A DNA stretch of 38,019 bases from Auriscalpium vulgare (GCA_019915015.1 JAHBBC010000080.1:1-38019); one strand, 5' to 3'; shown: positions 22,108-33,860, counted from the stretch's first letter. Numbers and translations: made by a program. Notes: generated from the letters alone by a model not told the origin.

Positions 22108-23099
22108 GCTGTTCTGCTGTTGATAGTACACATATATATGCGCCTGTCCTATCCTCGAAACGCGCCCCAGGGGCCGTAACCTTGCTCCGATGCAGGATCG
22201 AGGCTGGCCAGGACTGTAGGACAACGAGCCGAGTTGTTCAAGTTCTCGACGGTGGCTGGAGAGGCGCAAACAGGTACAAATGCACGCATCCAAGACTATA
22301 CATAGCTGTTGCCTATGACCGTTGGCGAGCGAAGCACCACGCACCTAATAGTAGCTACTAGCTTACATGCCTGCATGGCTGGCTGCTGTTGGATTTCTAT
22401 CGTCCGTTATCGCCGGCCGCCCTCGTGAGTATACTCGACACGTCAAAGCGTCTATATGTTTATCGTTTTCATCGGAAATATGATGAAACGGATTGGGTGA
22501 TATCAAAAAGGTGCGCACACACTCTGACGGGCAGGAGCGGGCAGTCACCCACTCACCAAAATGATTGGCACTATCATCTGGCCTTGACCCTTACTTCATA
22601 GATCTGAACCTATTCCGCTCCACTACTCTGCGCTGCTATCCTGCCGTCTTCTGCAACCAGCGACCTCAAGCTTGCTCTCGGAATGACCTCTTGTCAGCGT
22701 TCTTGCGTTGGTGTCTTAGATTCCCGATGCTACAGGGATCGTGATATACCCTGTACAGCTCAAGGTCTTAAACCACCAAACCCAGGCGAAACCCTGTTAC
22801 TTCGTCGCACCTATCACTGATCCGGGTCGGCGGCCTTGGTCGTGCCATTCGCACGGTTGCTGCTCCCATCACATCCATCACAGCGGCCACAAAGCGACGT
22901 TGACGCGTTTCACCGCAGTACTGCCACGCGATCTCACCTGCTTCAGAGAACGGGCTGCTAGCGCTAGCGACTTGTCAAACAAGGGCAACGCCCTGCCAGA
23001 GAAGATGTATACCCTCGTGCGTCCCATCGGCAGGTCCCGCACTCGATGTTATAAGACTGATCAAAACGTAGAGGAGATCACTCTACCTTCCTTGACGGA
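22108..23099. other. Intergenic, upstream of the GMC oxidoreductase gene, containing repeat copy B
   Basis: Nearly 1 kb between the SAMHD1-like stop and the GMC start codon. It holds repeat copy B (22411-22561). An open frame at 22741-23292 overlaps the start of the oxidoreductase out of frame and shows no family features, so I treat it as non-coding. Confidence 0.5.
22411..22561 (+). repeat. Dispersed ~150 bp repeat, copy B
   Basis: Second copy of the repeat at 19270-19445, same orientation, about 3.1 kb downstream. It is shorter through two missing ~14 bp blocks. The right-hand arm reads ACTCACC instead of GCGCACC, so the internal pairing seen in copy A is lost. The two copies bracket the SAMHD1-like gene. 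Confidence 0.85.
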
Positions 23100-25504
23100 A
23101 TGTGGCTCTCTTTTCTCTCTCTGCCTCTCTTCGCGGGTTGCGCCATCGGAGCCCTATATACGCATCCGTCTGACCTTCCTCAAAAGAATTATGACTTCAT
23201 TGTCGTGGGATGTGCGTTATGATTCTCGGATTCGACGATTGTGGACGCTGATCAGACGCGTCTTCCAGCTGGTGCAGGAGGAGGAGCAGTAGCCAGCCGG
23301 CTTTCAGAGGTCTCTGGAGTGAATGTGCTCGTAATAGAAGCTGGGATTAAGTGCGTATGTCCTTCCGCGGAAGTTGAGCATGCTCTGAGCTGTCAATAGC
23401 GTCGATGGTGTGATTCCGACGGAGGTGCCCTTCCTCGGACCCTCCCTCATCGGCACGCCTTTCGATTGGAACTTCACGACCACTCCTCAGACGGGGCTCG
23501 ATGGCCGATCCATATTATACTCTCGTGGCTTTGCCCTTGGAGGTTCAACGTCCATCCGTGAGTAGTAGTAATCTTGCTGTCGGGGATCCTGATCGGCGCG
23601 GCTAACCAAACGCGCCTCAGATTTCATGGTATACACTCGAGGATCGCAGGACGATTTCGATCGATGGGCAAACGTAACTGGTGACAGCGGGTGGTCGTGG
23701 CAGGCGTTGCAACCGTACTTCAAAAAGGTTCGCACCACCGTCGGCTGCTGAACGCACTTTCATTGGTGTCTATCCAGATGGAAAAACTCGTAACGCCTGC
23801 GGACAACCACAACACAACTGGAGAACTTGTCACCTCTCTTCATGGTGATTCAGGACCACTCTCTGTGTCCCTTCCCGGATTCCCTCTGGTGACGGACTCC
23901 AAGGTCATCGGCGCCACCTCAGACCTACCCGCCCAGTTCCCATTCAACGAGGACATGAATAGCGGAAACACAATCGGCATTGGTCAGTGTATTGGGGTGT
24001 CGACGGAATCCATGGGTTGACCTCTCTCATCATCAGGCTGGGTGCAGTACACGATCGACAACGGCGAACGAGCGAGTTCATATACAGCGTATATCAAGCC
24101 CGCTTTGGCCCGCTCGAATTTCGACGTTCTCATCAACACCCGAGTTACAAAGGTGATTCAGACAGGGAATGAATCCGGCGTGCCAATCTTCCGCGGTGTG
24201 CAATTTGCCCCATCTTCCAGTGGTACGCACATGGCGGTCACTATGTGGATGAAGCTGATGCTGCTTTCAGGACCTTTTTACAGCCTTAATGCGACCAAGG
24301 AGGTGATCCTCTCTGCTGGTGCTGTGCAAACCCCACAGATCCTCCTGCTGTCCGGAATTGGATCCTCTAAAGACCTGCAGCCCCTGGGTATCAATACGAT
24401 TGTCGATAACCCCAATGTCGGCACAAACTTCCAAGACCACGCGCTCCTTTCCAGCCCGTTCACGGTCAACACGACGGCTCAGAGCACCTTCGACGCGGTC
24501 GCCCAGAACGCCACATTTGCAGGAGACCTTCTTTCCCAATGGCAGTCCTCGCGCACTGGAGAATTTGTGTTGGGTCCCGCGAATCAGCTGGGCTGGCTGC
24601 GCCTGCCAAGCAATGCCTCGATCTTCGATAACACCACGGATCCCTCTGCGGGCCCCACGTCTGGTCACTACGAACTTATCTTCACCGTGAGTCAACCGCG
24701 CGATCTTTTCGCTCGGTATTAACATACTTCCTGTCAGGATGGGTTCGTGTCCTTCGCCGTTCCGTCTCCCTCGTCGGGTCAATTCTTCAGTCTGTTCACA
24801 AATGTGGTCTCCCCTTCGTCGCGTAGGTGTCGTTTTTTCTGTTTGGGACGCGTGCGCGAGGTTGACTTCTTTTTTCCAGGCGGAACCATCAAGCTGAACA
24901 CAACCAGTCCGTTCGACGCACCGCTAATCGACCCCGGCCTACTCAGCTCCGACTTTGACATATTCACTATGCGCGAAGCCATCAAGGCAGGCAAGCAGTT
25001 CTTGGGAGCCAAGTCCTTCGACGGCTTCATTCTGGAGCCATTCGGCGCGTTCGCAGACGCTGTCACAGATGACCAGATTGAGGCGTACGCGCGCAACTTC
25101 ACGACGACAGTGTGGCATCCAACGTGCTCTGCCAGCATGACGGCTCGGAACTCCTCTCAAGGTGTTCTCAATCCCGATCTCACCGTCAAAGGGACAGTCG
25201 GTCTCCGCGTGGTTGATGCTAGTGCCTTCGTGAGTCAAATGGTGCGATCAGAATTGATGGATCCCATATTGACAAACGCGATGCGCAGCCCTTCGTAACC
25301 GCATCACACCCTCAGACTGCGGTCTACGTACTCGCAGAACGTGCCGCAGATTTGATCAAGGCCGATTATGCTTCGAATTCCACCCAGGATCCCAGCTCAA
25401 GCACATCCAAACCGAACGCAGCGACAGGAGTTAGTTCTGGGTCAGACACCATGCTGATCGGCTCGTTGCTGGCTACCCTTATGACCTACGTTTTCTTGCA
25501 TTGA
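23100..25504 (+). CDS. Secreted GMC oxidoreductase (aryl-alcohol-oxidase-like, AA3), probable GPI anchor
   Basis: ATG at 23100 gives a signal peptide (MWLSFLSLPLFAGCAIGAL) followed by NYDFIVVG. Intron 23212-23268 then completes the FAD-binding motif VVGSGAGGGAVASRLSE. Further GMC signatures are VPFLGPSLIGTPFDWNFTTT, RGFALGGSTSI followed by FMVYTRGSQDDFDRW, and VILSAGAVQTPQILLLSGIG (the second GMC signature). The catalytic His is in TVWHPTCSASMTA. A second His is in TASHPQTAVYVLAERAADL, after an intron that starts at GTGAGTCAAATGG (about 25226). Many N-glycosylation sequons (NTT, NAT, NSS) fit secretion. The C-terminus is Ser/Thr-rich and ends in a hydrophobic stretch (MLIGSLLATLMTYVFLH), like a GPI-attachment signal and unusual for soluble lignocellulose-type oxidases. 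Substrate is not readable; such enzymes oxidise alcohols and make hydrogen peroxide. Confidence 0.88.
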
Positions 25505-26059
25505 CATTTTATCCCTTAGCGCACGTTTTACTGGATGGACATTGGAAATGATAATTTGTGGTCAACGGATTCACACGATGGCATGCGGTCCCTGGCGTAA
25601 CAACTTGCAACGGACCGTCCCCGTGTCCCCGGCAACTATAATGCGCTGATGTGCACTGTCGGCGAGCTCGGTCTGGCACAGCGTATGACCGCCGACGCAC
25701 ACACTGCCCCACAGGTGACAGGCTCGGGAGTTTGCAACGACAGTTTTTGTTCTGGCCCAGGTACCGTCACGCATACGAATCACACCATCGACATGTTTTG
25801 CGGACCTGCATGTCAGGAATGGCTGGAGGTCACGCATGTCTGGAACTAGTATGTTCTGCTTGTCCGCTTCTATGGACACTGCCAAGGAAACGACTCTCTA
25901 GCTGATTTCATCTCATATCGCCCCCTGTCATATGGTTGGTGCAGACGCTCGAGGAATATGTGCGAGTTACAACTCTGTCTTCTGACTTGACCGAGACGCC
26001 CGTCCAGGCTATTCCCACCGTGATGACGTGTCCCACCATCCTTGCCATCGACAGCGATC
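25505..26059. other. Intergenic between GMC oxidoreductase and O-methyltransferase
   Basis: 555 bp with the presumed methyltransferase promoter. A plus-strand open frame from ATG 25649 to about 25849 encodes 66 residues with several Cys. It has no signal peptide or family match and is not called. Confidence 0.5.
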
Positions 26060-27980
26060 ATGACCTCGCTCCCTGAGCTAGACTCGCTGCAGGCGACAAT
26101 GAACGACGCTCTCGACGCTGTGCGCCAGGAGCTGCGCGCTCACAGTCTTCCGGAGCTAAAAACATATGCTACGGAGCCGCACCCTCTCGACCGCGCGGAT
26201 TATCTGTGCCCTCCCCGCCTGTACGAGGCGCGTAGACTTGCACTAGGTGACTGCAATGTACCTGCGATCGCCATATTGCAGCTGACCATTGCCAATCGAC
26301 CTCCAGCCACCCTTGTTTGCCGCCATCCCTGTTCACATACTCCATCTTCTCACTGTCCCCTATCAGGGCCAGCTCAAGCACCTCCTCCAGCCGCCGTTCG
26401 AAAAGGTTGTGCAAGATTCCTTCGCGGTGTACGACACATCCACCATGGAGATCCTCGTGCAGACTGGCGTGCTGGACCAGCTCGCGAGTGCGTCCCAAGA
26501 TGGCGTGGACGTGCAGACCCTCCAGAAGGAGCGCGACCTCGACCCCGCGAAGCTCGCCGTGATCCTGCGGTACAGCGCCGTGCAGGGCTGGCTGCACGAG
26601 CCCTCCGAGGGCGTCTTCGCCGTCACGCGCGCGGCGCTCGAGCTGCGCCGCGGGAGCAGCGGGTGGAAGTGGGTCATGTAAGCCCTCTCCCGGACGCCGC
26701 CAACTCCGTCCCTAAGATGCGCTGACGATGGTGGCGTCGCGCTGCAGGAATCCCGGCAAGTCGAAAGTCGCGCAGGCGCTGGTGCAAGTTATGATGCACC
26801 CCGAGTGGAAGCGCTCCCGGCGCTCAGACCAGGCCGCGTTCCAGATCGCACACGACACCTCCCTCACTGCGTTCGCGTGGCTGAAACAGCGCCCGGACAT
26901 GCAGGCGCCCTGGCAGGAGGCGATCAAGGTGCGCTCCGATCTAGCAGCGCCTGCGTCCGAGGTACTGAAGTCCGCAGGCGTTTAGTGACGCAAACCAGTC
27001 ATCGTATGTCCACGACTTCCCTTGGCACGAGTACGACGGGTGGACCTTCGTCGATGTCGGCGGGGGTCAGGGCAATCTGTCGATGTCGCTTTCCCAAATG
27101 TGCGAATCTCGACCGGACTGGCACATTGTGCCTTACTGACGATCCCCGTCCCAGACTCCCGCAAAGCCAGTTCATCGTGCAGGACCTGCCGGAAATCATT
27201 CCAAGCATGCTCGCGAACCTGCAAAGCCGCGCACCCGATGCGGTGGAGGCTGGACGTCTCAGCGGGAAGCGCACGACTTCTTCAGCCCGCAGCCGCGGCA
27301 CGGGGAGAAACACGTGTATCTCCTGCGACATGTATTGTACGTTGTCTCCACAAATGAGCCTTGATCAAGTGCTCACTGGAAGCTCACGGCAGGCATGATT
27401 GGCCGAATGATGTCTGCGTGCGTACTTATATACCGCTTGCTCCTCGGCGGAGCCAGAGGTATATTTACCGATTGCGGCCTGCAGGTGTCGATCCTCAGCA
27501 GCTTGACGTCTGTCGCCGCGCCTTGCGTGAGTCCTAGTGATGCACGTTTGGAGGTCGCCAAGGCCCATTAAGATCGTGCTAGACCCGCATCATGATCCTT
27601 GAAGTGATATGCACGCCCGGCACGGTACCATCGCTGCGCCTTTCCCCGTCCAACGCGGAGGAAGTTCGCGTTGGCCTCGACGACCTGATAGACAACCCGA
27701 CGTACCGGGCAATCACGCCGCCCGACTACATCCCGGCAAACTTCGGCGAGAGCGCCAAAATAGAGCTCAGCCTGAACGTTCATATGTTGGGCATGTACAA
27801 TGCACAGGAACGGACAATGGTGGGGAGGATGCGTCCGTGTTTCTTGCCATCACACTGATGAGCGCCACCCAGCGAGAGTGGGACAGTCTGCTCGCGACAT
27901 CCAACTTGGAGATCCTGCGGGTTCACAAGCTGCGCGGCCTGGCGTCGGTCCTCGAGTGCAGGGTTAGGGGGCAGTCGTGA
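26060..27980 (+). CDS. SAM-dependent O-methyltransferase (fungal COMT-like), one apparent frameshift
   Basis: ATG at 26060 starts MTSLPELDSLQATMNDALDA, and an intron joins LYEARRLALG to QLKHLLQPPFEKVVQ. The dimerisation/winged-helix part (MEILVQTGVLDQLA, VILRYSAVQGWLHE) precedes the methyltransferase fold. Its SAM-binding glycine loop reads FVDVGGGQGNLSMSLSQM, then FIVQDLPEIIPSMLANLQ and HDFFSPQPRHGEKHVYLLRH. An intron leads to LHDWPNDVC, with the His-Asp of plant-type O-methyltransferases. The end reads IPANFGESAKIELSLNVHML, YNAQERTM, a 53-nt intron, and REWDSLLATSNLEILRVHKL to the stop at 27978-27980. The frame breaks at about 27264-27267: AGCGGGAAGCG needs one more G. The exon around 27500-27660 is not resolved. 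Acceptor substrate unknown; likely a phenolic or other secondary metabolite. Confidence 0.82.
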
Positions 27981-28239
27981 GGGGACAGACTGTACAATTT
28001 TGTAAAGAGCGTGGAGGTACTCGACCTACTGACAGTGACAGCGTGTATACACGGCAATCGTCCAAGACACAAAGAGAATTATATACCAACATAAGCGTAC
28101 AGTCCGAAAACACGACACATGAACCGAACAACCACAACCGAACAACCGTATACGATGCGTAAGAACGAAAGAAAGAACGAGTAAAGCGGAGGGTCATGAG
28201 CGCGAGGGATGCCGACGCAGGAGCTCGGAGGTGGGTGGG

Positions 28240-31216
28240 TCAAGCGCTCCATCGCCTGCTTGACCTGCTTCGCCGATGCAGGTTAGCCAGGACGTTGACA
28301 GGGACTTTCGCATGAAGCAAATTTGATCCTCCACTGTTGACAACCGCTGTGACAATTGCGTTGACGTCCAGAGGTGAGCCATTGTCCCCCTTCAAGCCGG
28401 CGTTCACAAGCGCGTTGATGACTGCATTGATATCCAGAGGCTCGCTCGTAGTTGCGCCCAGGAGGGACTCCACGAGAGCGACCAGACCTCCTGCACTTTG
28501 CCCTTTGTCAAGAACACCGACATCCACAAGTGCCTTGACAAGGGCGCCGAGATCAAGGCCAGTGCCACCGAGACCGTCGACGAGGGACTTGACAAGGGGA
28601 CCAACGTTGAGCGACTCAGGCCCGCCAATAACGCCCCCGTCTAACAGCGCATTGACGATGGCCACGACGTCTGACAAAAGCCCGCCTGTCGTGCTAGGCG
28701 GTCTTCCGGCAGGCGCGCTTGGAGCAGGCGCAATTGGAGCAGGCGCGCTTGGACTGGCGGGGGCGCTCGGGCGAGCGGGTGTGCTCAACACGATGCCCAG
28801 GATCTTGACAATGGCATCGATGTCGAGGAGTTGTCCTTCCTTCCCGTTGAGCCCCAGGGAAGCGAGGGCTGTCGCGATGACATCCACAGTGAGTGGCTCT
28901 GTCGTGTTTGCTCCGAGGAGGGCGTCTACAAGCGCAGCAAGGTCATTGGCCCCGTAGTCCTTCCCGCCGAGCAGTCCTCCACCCACGAGCACCTTGAGGA
29001 CAGCGCCGAGGTCAACGGCTGTGCCGTTACCCGGATTCGTCGTGGGATCGCCGTGGACGCCATTGAGAAGTGAAGTAACGACTGTCCCAACATCGACGGG
29101 CTTGTCCAAGAGGTCACCTCCTACCAGCGCTTTCACGATGGCATTCAGATCAACATCTCCGTCACTGGGGCGGCTAGAGCGGCTGGGAGCGCTGGAGCGG
29201 CTGGGAGTAGTGGAAGGACTGCGTTGGACGAGCGAAGGAGTGAGTGCGATTCCAAGAGCCTCCAGAACTGCGTCGACGTCGAGAATAACGCCATCACTTC
29301 CTTTCATACCACCGTTTCCAAGCCCATTGACGACAGGACCCACACTGAGTCCACTTCCTAGCAGGGCGTTCAACAGTGCCGCAAGATGGGATGGGTCTTG
29401 TGGCTGGTTGAGCGGCCCAAGCTTGACGAGTCCATTGACGAGCGCCGTGATGTCGAGAAGCGAACTGTCGCCTTGACCATGAAGCAGGGAAGCTACGATA
29501 GCATTGACGTTCAACGGAGCCCCTCCGTCGCCTGCCCCGAGGAGATCGCTTCCCACGAGCGCGTTGACAAGGGCCGCCACGTCCACCGCACCGCCTCCGT
29601 TGACGTGTCCACCGGGCACGAGACTGAGGCATTTCAACAAGGCAGGAAGGTCGAGAACGCGGCCTTCAGGGCCGATAAATTCACTGAGGCCGAGGCTGTT
29701 GACGATATTTCCGAGGCTAGCTCCGCTCCCGAGCAGTGAATGTAGGAGAGCGTCGAGGTCGAGACGACCCCCTTGCCCGAGCAAACGCAGTCGGACGAGA
29801 GCCTTTAGTAGAGCTGAGAGGCTCGAGGGCTGTTCTCCGTCTCCAGCAGATAGCAGGTTGACGATCGCCTTGACATCGAGGGGCGCACCTCCCGTTCCAT
29901 CGCCCTTTGTGAGGATGCGAGCGTTGACGAGAGCGGTCACGACGGCAGTGACATCGACCGGTTCCTCCGTGCGGCCAGACCCTATCCCGAGATCCCCAAG
30001 GACGCTGTTCACATCCAAAGCTGACCCGTCAGGACGCAAAAGTCCCTTGAACGCGGTGTCGGTAGCCGACAGGCTGTCGGAATGCTTGCCGTCATCGAGA
30101 GGTGGGTGGGCAAGTGCGCTGAAGCCAGCATCTGCGAGTGATCGGCGATGTAAATCAAGCAGGTCGGGTTGCACCGCAAGAGGCGTTGAAGCTCTGGATT
30201 CGCACGCATCGCCGGACAAGGACACCTTGAAACCTGGTTTGCAACGCTCGACGAGGCAGCGACCAGCAGAACAACCGACATCGAGGACGTTGGGCAGCCT
30301 CGAGCAGTCGGTACCCTTGGGGCCCTGCTGAGATTCGAGAAGGAAGGGGCTGGGGTACATGCAGCCGCCGCCTACGCACGCATGAACTAGTAAGCATATG
30401 ACTGGATGGCTGTCGCAAGAATGTTAACTCACAGCTGTCAAGCGCCTTATTCGTGTTGAGGCATTCGAAGCCAGCCGAGCCTCGGGTAACGCCACAAACA
30501 GTCTCATTGTTCGCACACGTTGCCTGGGCGTCGGTTTGAGTTGTGATGCCACGAGATCGCCCGACCAAAGCCTTCGCATCTCGCTTGGCATGAGGCGTGG
30601 AAGAGCCACAACCCTAAGGACGTCCACAAGTCAGGCAAGTGAAGAAAGCAGCGTATATGCATGCTTACATGCGGAAAACTGCCGCATACACCATTGCAAA
30701 GACTGTTTGGAGGGGCGCAGACGCACTGGCCGTCTTTGGGAACGTAGGGCGGATCGCAATGGAAGCCGCAGGGATCGCCCTTTTGACAGGCAGGGGTAGA
30801 GTGCGGAGGGTAGGTGCAGTGCTTTGAACCGGGTGCGTCGTTGATCTGTGACGAGATTAGCCTTTGGAGGTGAGAGCAGAGGAGAGGAAAGGTACCAGTG
30901 CGGTGAGGATGGCAAGGAGCTCTGTGTCGCCGAGAATGGCAGCGAGGAGGCGGAGGTTGACGTTTGCCTGGATGGCGAGAGGGAGGGCGGAGAGGCAGAG
31001 ACAGATGTCGAGACCGGCGAGGATTTGAGCGGGAATACCGAGGAGGCCAGAGTTAACGAGGGCGTCGGCGTCGAGGAAGAGGCAGACATCGAGGAGAGCG
31101 CGGGGCTCGACATGCTGGCGCAGGGGACGGGAGCGGCGTGCGGCTGCTGGGACGGCGAAGGAGGAGATGGCGGCGAGGGAGGAAAGGAGGGTGATGAGAG
31201 GGCGTGCGAGACGCAT
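28240..31216 (-). CDS. PriA/CPL1-like secreted protein with long Leu/Val-rich repeat tail
   Basis: ATG at 31216 gives a signal peptide (MRLARPLITLLSSLAAISSF). Next comes one helical repeat-like segment (LLDVCLFLDADALVNSGLLG). A Cys-rich part follows: HCTYPPHSTPACQKGDPCGF, CDPPYVPKDGQCVCAPP, NSLCNGVCGSFPH. After an intron at about 30613-30667 come GCGSSTPHAKRDAKALVGR and ATCANNETVCGVTRGSAGF. After another intron at about 30390-30433 the CPL1-like module reads GTDCSRLPNVLDVGCSAGRC and LVERCKPGFKVSL. This resembles Lentinula PriA and CPL1-like proteins. The last ~600 residues are about twenty imperfect units of the form D(L/V)xALVxALVxxGLL, interrupted by Pro/Ser/Ala linkers near 29170-29215 and 28690-28780. 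The stop is at 28240-28242. Presumed extracellular or wall-associated; the tail's role is unknown. CT-rich leader and TATA box suggest strong expression. Confidence 0.82.
28290..30050 (-). repeat. Coding repeats, ~30-residue Leu/Val/Asp units
   Basis: About twenty degenerate protein-level repeats of roughly 25-35 residues follow one another. Each has an Asp, then a hydrophobic ALVxALV core and a Gly-rich turn. A longer period is visible: LDALLHSLLGSGASLGNIVN, LAALLNALLGSGLSVGPVVN and LAALVDALLGANTTEPLTVD start three similar blocks of several units each. This suggests growth by block duplication. Confidence 0.75.
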
Positions 31217-31322
31217 GGCGGGCGGGAGCGCGTGAGGACGACGAAGAAAAGAGCGACGGGGAGACGCGGGGGCGTGGGGGATGGTGAGGGAGGAAGCAGA
31301 GGGCGGTTGGGGGACGGGGCAG

Positions 31323-31333
31323 GGTTATATAGC
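31323..31333 (-). promoter_or_regulatory. TATA box of the PriA-like gene
   Basis: Minus-strand GGCTATATAAC lies about 110 bp upstream of the ATG at 31216. It is followed by an almost pure pyrimidine leader on the coding strand (about 31217-31320), a pattern common in strongly expressed fungal genes. Confidence 0.55.
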
Positions 31334-33049
31334 CAGTCGGGGGCGGTGGAGGACAACGTCTGGGGCGACGCATGGGATGTATTCCTGGGCCGGATGGGGG
31401 ACGGCCGTGAGCTGAGAGCACCCAGAAGCGTCGGCCCCACCGCCCGTCCTGGCGCTGCAAACATTCCGAGGCGCGATCCGGTGGTCGAAACATCGACTCC
31501 AGCGGGCGCAGAGTAGTGACAGCGCGACGATCAGCGGTGACAGCGACGGTCCTGGAGGACATGCATACGTATACAACTGCAGAACACGTGAAAGTCCCGC
31601 AAGCTGTCGATAAACGAGTCCACAGTGCACGCAAGCAGAAGATGGCCGTCAGTGCCAGTGCCACCGATTGCACAGTCAAGCGGCGCGCCGCTCACGATCA
31701 CGTGTAGCCTTCCGTTGAACTCACTGAAGTGAACCGTCTCGTCTTCCCCGTCACTCACATTGCTTGTCTGTCGAACGGAAATAGCGTGGTGGCAGCGTCA
31801 CGGTCTCAAGTGACATCGTCCGTGGCAGAACACAAGCACTGATCGCCGTCATCTTCCCCGACGCCACACAATCTTCTGCTGTGTTCTTTCAACTTGACAT
31901 TGCACAATGACTCATAAGAGGTAAGCAGATAATGAGTTCCCCATCGGCACTGCGAGACCACTCTTCTTGCGCCCTCGCTCCTTTTAATACGCTTGCCCAA
32001 TGATGCCTTGACTAGTACTGGGACGGCGTCCACTGACGCTTCTGCAGAATTGAAAGATACGTGCACGGCCGCAGCGCATATCCTGTTACGCACCTAGAAG
32101 ACTCGCGTGGCATCCTGCCCGTGTTTCTCCCCACCTTCACGAGTGCACGTACTACAAGAGTGGGGCTGGCGAATGCCGATGTCATTAGCTGCGTATCTTA
32201 CTACTCTTGTTAAAGTAAGTGCCTGTCATCCCATCGATATCTGGACCCAATCGTAGGGTGTGCATCTGGGTCGCCATGTTCTAGTGGATGAAACAGGAGC
32301 ATCCACAGGTGCTGCAGCGCCGGTTGGTGCCTGTGGTCAACCGTCCGAGTCATTGAAATGGGGGTTCTAACGATGAGAAAACGGCGCAGACTGCCAGAAG
32401 CTCGTCACCAACAAGATGAAGCCCGCATCGTGGAATTTTTGCTTTCTCTGGGACCTCGACCCGTCAACAGGGTTGAAGCCCAGTCAAAAGCCCGGTTTTC
32501 CCTACCGATGGTGTCCGTTCACAGAGGACCTGTCACCGCAAATGCGTTCGCAAGGGTTGGGATCCATTCCGTAGCGACGTACTTAGCATGTGATATAAGA
32601 GTGCTCAAAATTCACACCAGTTCCGACGTGCATCGTGCGCATTGCTCATAATGATATCGGCACCAACACAAACCTTTACAACACCGTACGTACGTCGATT
32701 GCAATCGACATGCACTGTGTCTGCTTACTTGGAAACCTGCACACGGAGCAGCGTGTGTCGATAGCCCAAGTAGACATGCATGTGTCCACCAGCTGCTCGA
32801 GACCGACACATCCTCTCTGCACCATCTTCCCCCGCTCTCCATCAGCATATTGGAAACCTTCCCTTATGACTGCACTGCAATTTGCCGCGGGGGTGTCCTG
32901 ACGCAACTCACCTCGAAGCTTCGATGTGTGAGAAGATGAGTTTCGAGGTCGCAGAATTGGGAGGGGCAGCAGATGAAGATGATAAATAAATAGCATTCAT
33001 ATTAAGGCTACTATGATATGCAGTACAAAATGGAAGCTCGCCCGTGGTA
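31334..33049. other. Long intergenic region without recognisable genes
   Basis: About 1.7 kb. Open frames such as 32358-32651 (plus) are short, lack family features and have no plausible partner exons. I see no tRNA, repeat or transposon remnant. It contains the upstream region of the PriA-like gene. Confidence 0.5.
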
Positions 33050-33149
33050 CTTACTCGACGTGTATGCCGCTGCCTTCGCGTTGTCCCGTTTCCGCGTTCT
33101 GCGCGCGCTGACCCGACCACTGCGTTGCCTAGGCTCGTCGGCATGGATG

Positions 33150-33860
33150 CACGCGCTGCGTCAGCAACCGATCTTTTACGCGGCCTTGACACACCGGTCT
33201 ACGCGAACCCCGTTGGCGCTATTGGAAAAAGACCGCGCGCGCGATGGGGAAGAGAGTCGTCGGGCGGATGGGCGGGGTCCGGGGAAGCTGGCACAGCGCA
33301 CGTGGTCCGCGGCACAAGGACGCGAGGCGGGTCAGTGCGAGCAGCACGCGATCCCGCACAGCGCGTCGTTGCTGCGCAGTCGAGCGAGCTGGCGCAGCGA
33401 GTGCATACAGTCGGGAGAGCGCAGAGGCTTGAAACACAGAAGACGGCGCAGATCGCAGGCGCGGCGTCTTTGCGGCTTCTCGTGAGACACCGGCGCTGGA
33501 GGTGGGGCGCAAGGAGCGCGGGAGGTGGACAGCTGGCGCGCGGGGAGGGGGCAGGGGGCGACGATGCCTGGCTGAGACTGCGCGCGGTGCGTCGGCGGGT
33601 GTGGGTGGGGTTGGACACCGGTGGGCGTCCGCTCCTCGACATCAATGTCTTCCTCGCCGGGGAAGGGCAGATGGCCCATCGGCGGGGACCCCGTCCTGTT
33701 GCAGCTGCGCGGTCCCTCTAACAACATGGCTCTGCGCTCCTCGTGCCGCAAGCTGGACGTCGCACGGCGCATGCGGACAGGTTCCTTCAGCGCATCGCCC
33801 AGTTCGACTTCGGACGAGCGCGACTGCGGGATGCCCGAGGATGCCGGAGGGTACGCGTAG
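33150..33860 (+). CDS. Doubtful hypothetical GC-rich gene
   Basis: Two plus-strand frames look somewhat protein-like. One is at 33150-33480 (ASATDLLRGLDTPVYANPVG, ending AQIAGAASLRLL just before a GTGAGA donor at about 33482). The other is at 33621-33860 (GPSNNMALRSSCRKLDVARR, then RTGSFSASPSSTSDERDCG). They could be exons of one disordered protein, with an intron that removes a very GC-rich stretch. Open frames also exist on the minus strand, as expected for GC-rich DNA. I recognise no domain; a chance composition effect is equally likely. Confidence 0.25.

Noticed and set aside
25649..25849. 66-residue Cys-containing plus-strand frame between oxidase and methyltransferase
   Set aside because: No signal peptide, no family resemblance and no splice partners; cannot be separated from chance.
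29504..30331. Long plus-strand open frame opposite the PriA-like gene
   Set aside because: It is the antisense of a repetitive, GC-rich coding region; Ser/Arg/Pro-rich with no features of its own.
28240..31216. Kex2-processed repeat protein (KEP) interpretation of the PriA-like tail
   Set aside because: Dibasic sites occur only near the head (PHAKRDAK, DLHRRSL) and the extreme end (NLHRRS), not between repeat units.
32358..32651. 97-residue plus-strand frame in the long intergenic region
   Set aside because: No domain, unusual composition or neighbouring exon supports it.
33199..33645. Minus-strand Pro/Ala/Cys-rich frame
   Set aside because: Typical antisense frame of GC-rich DNA; no start context or family features.
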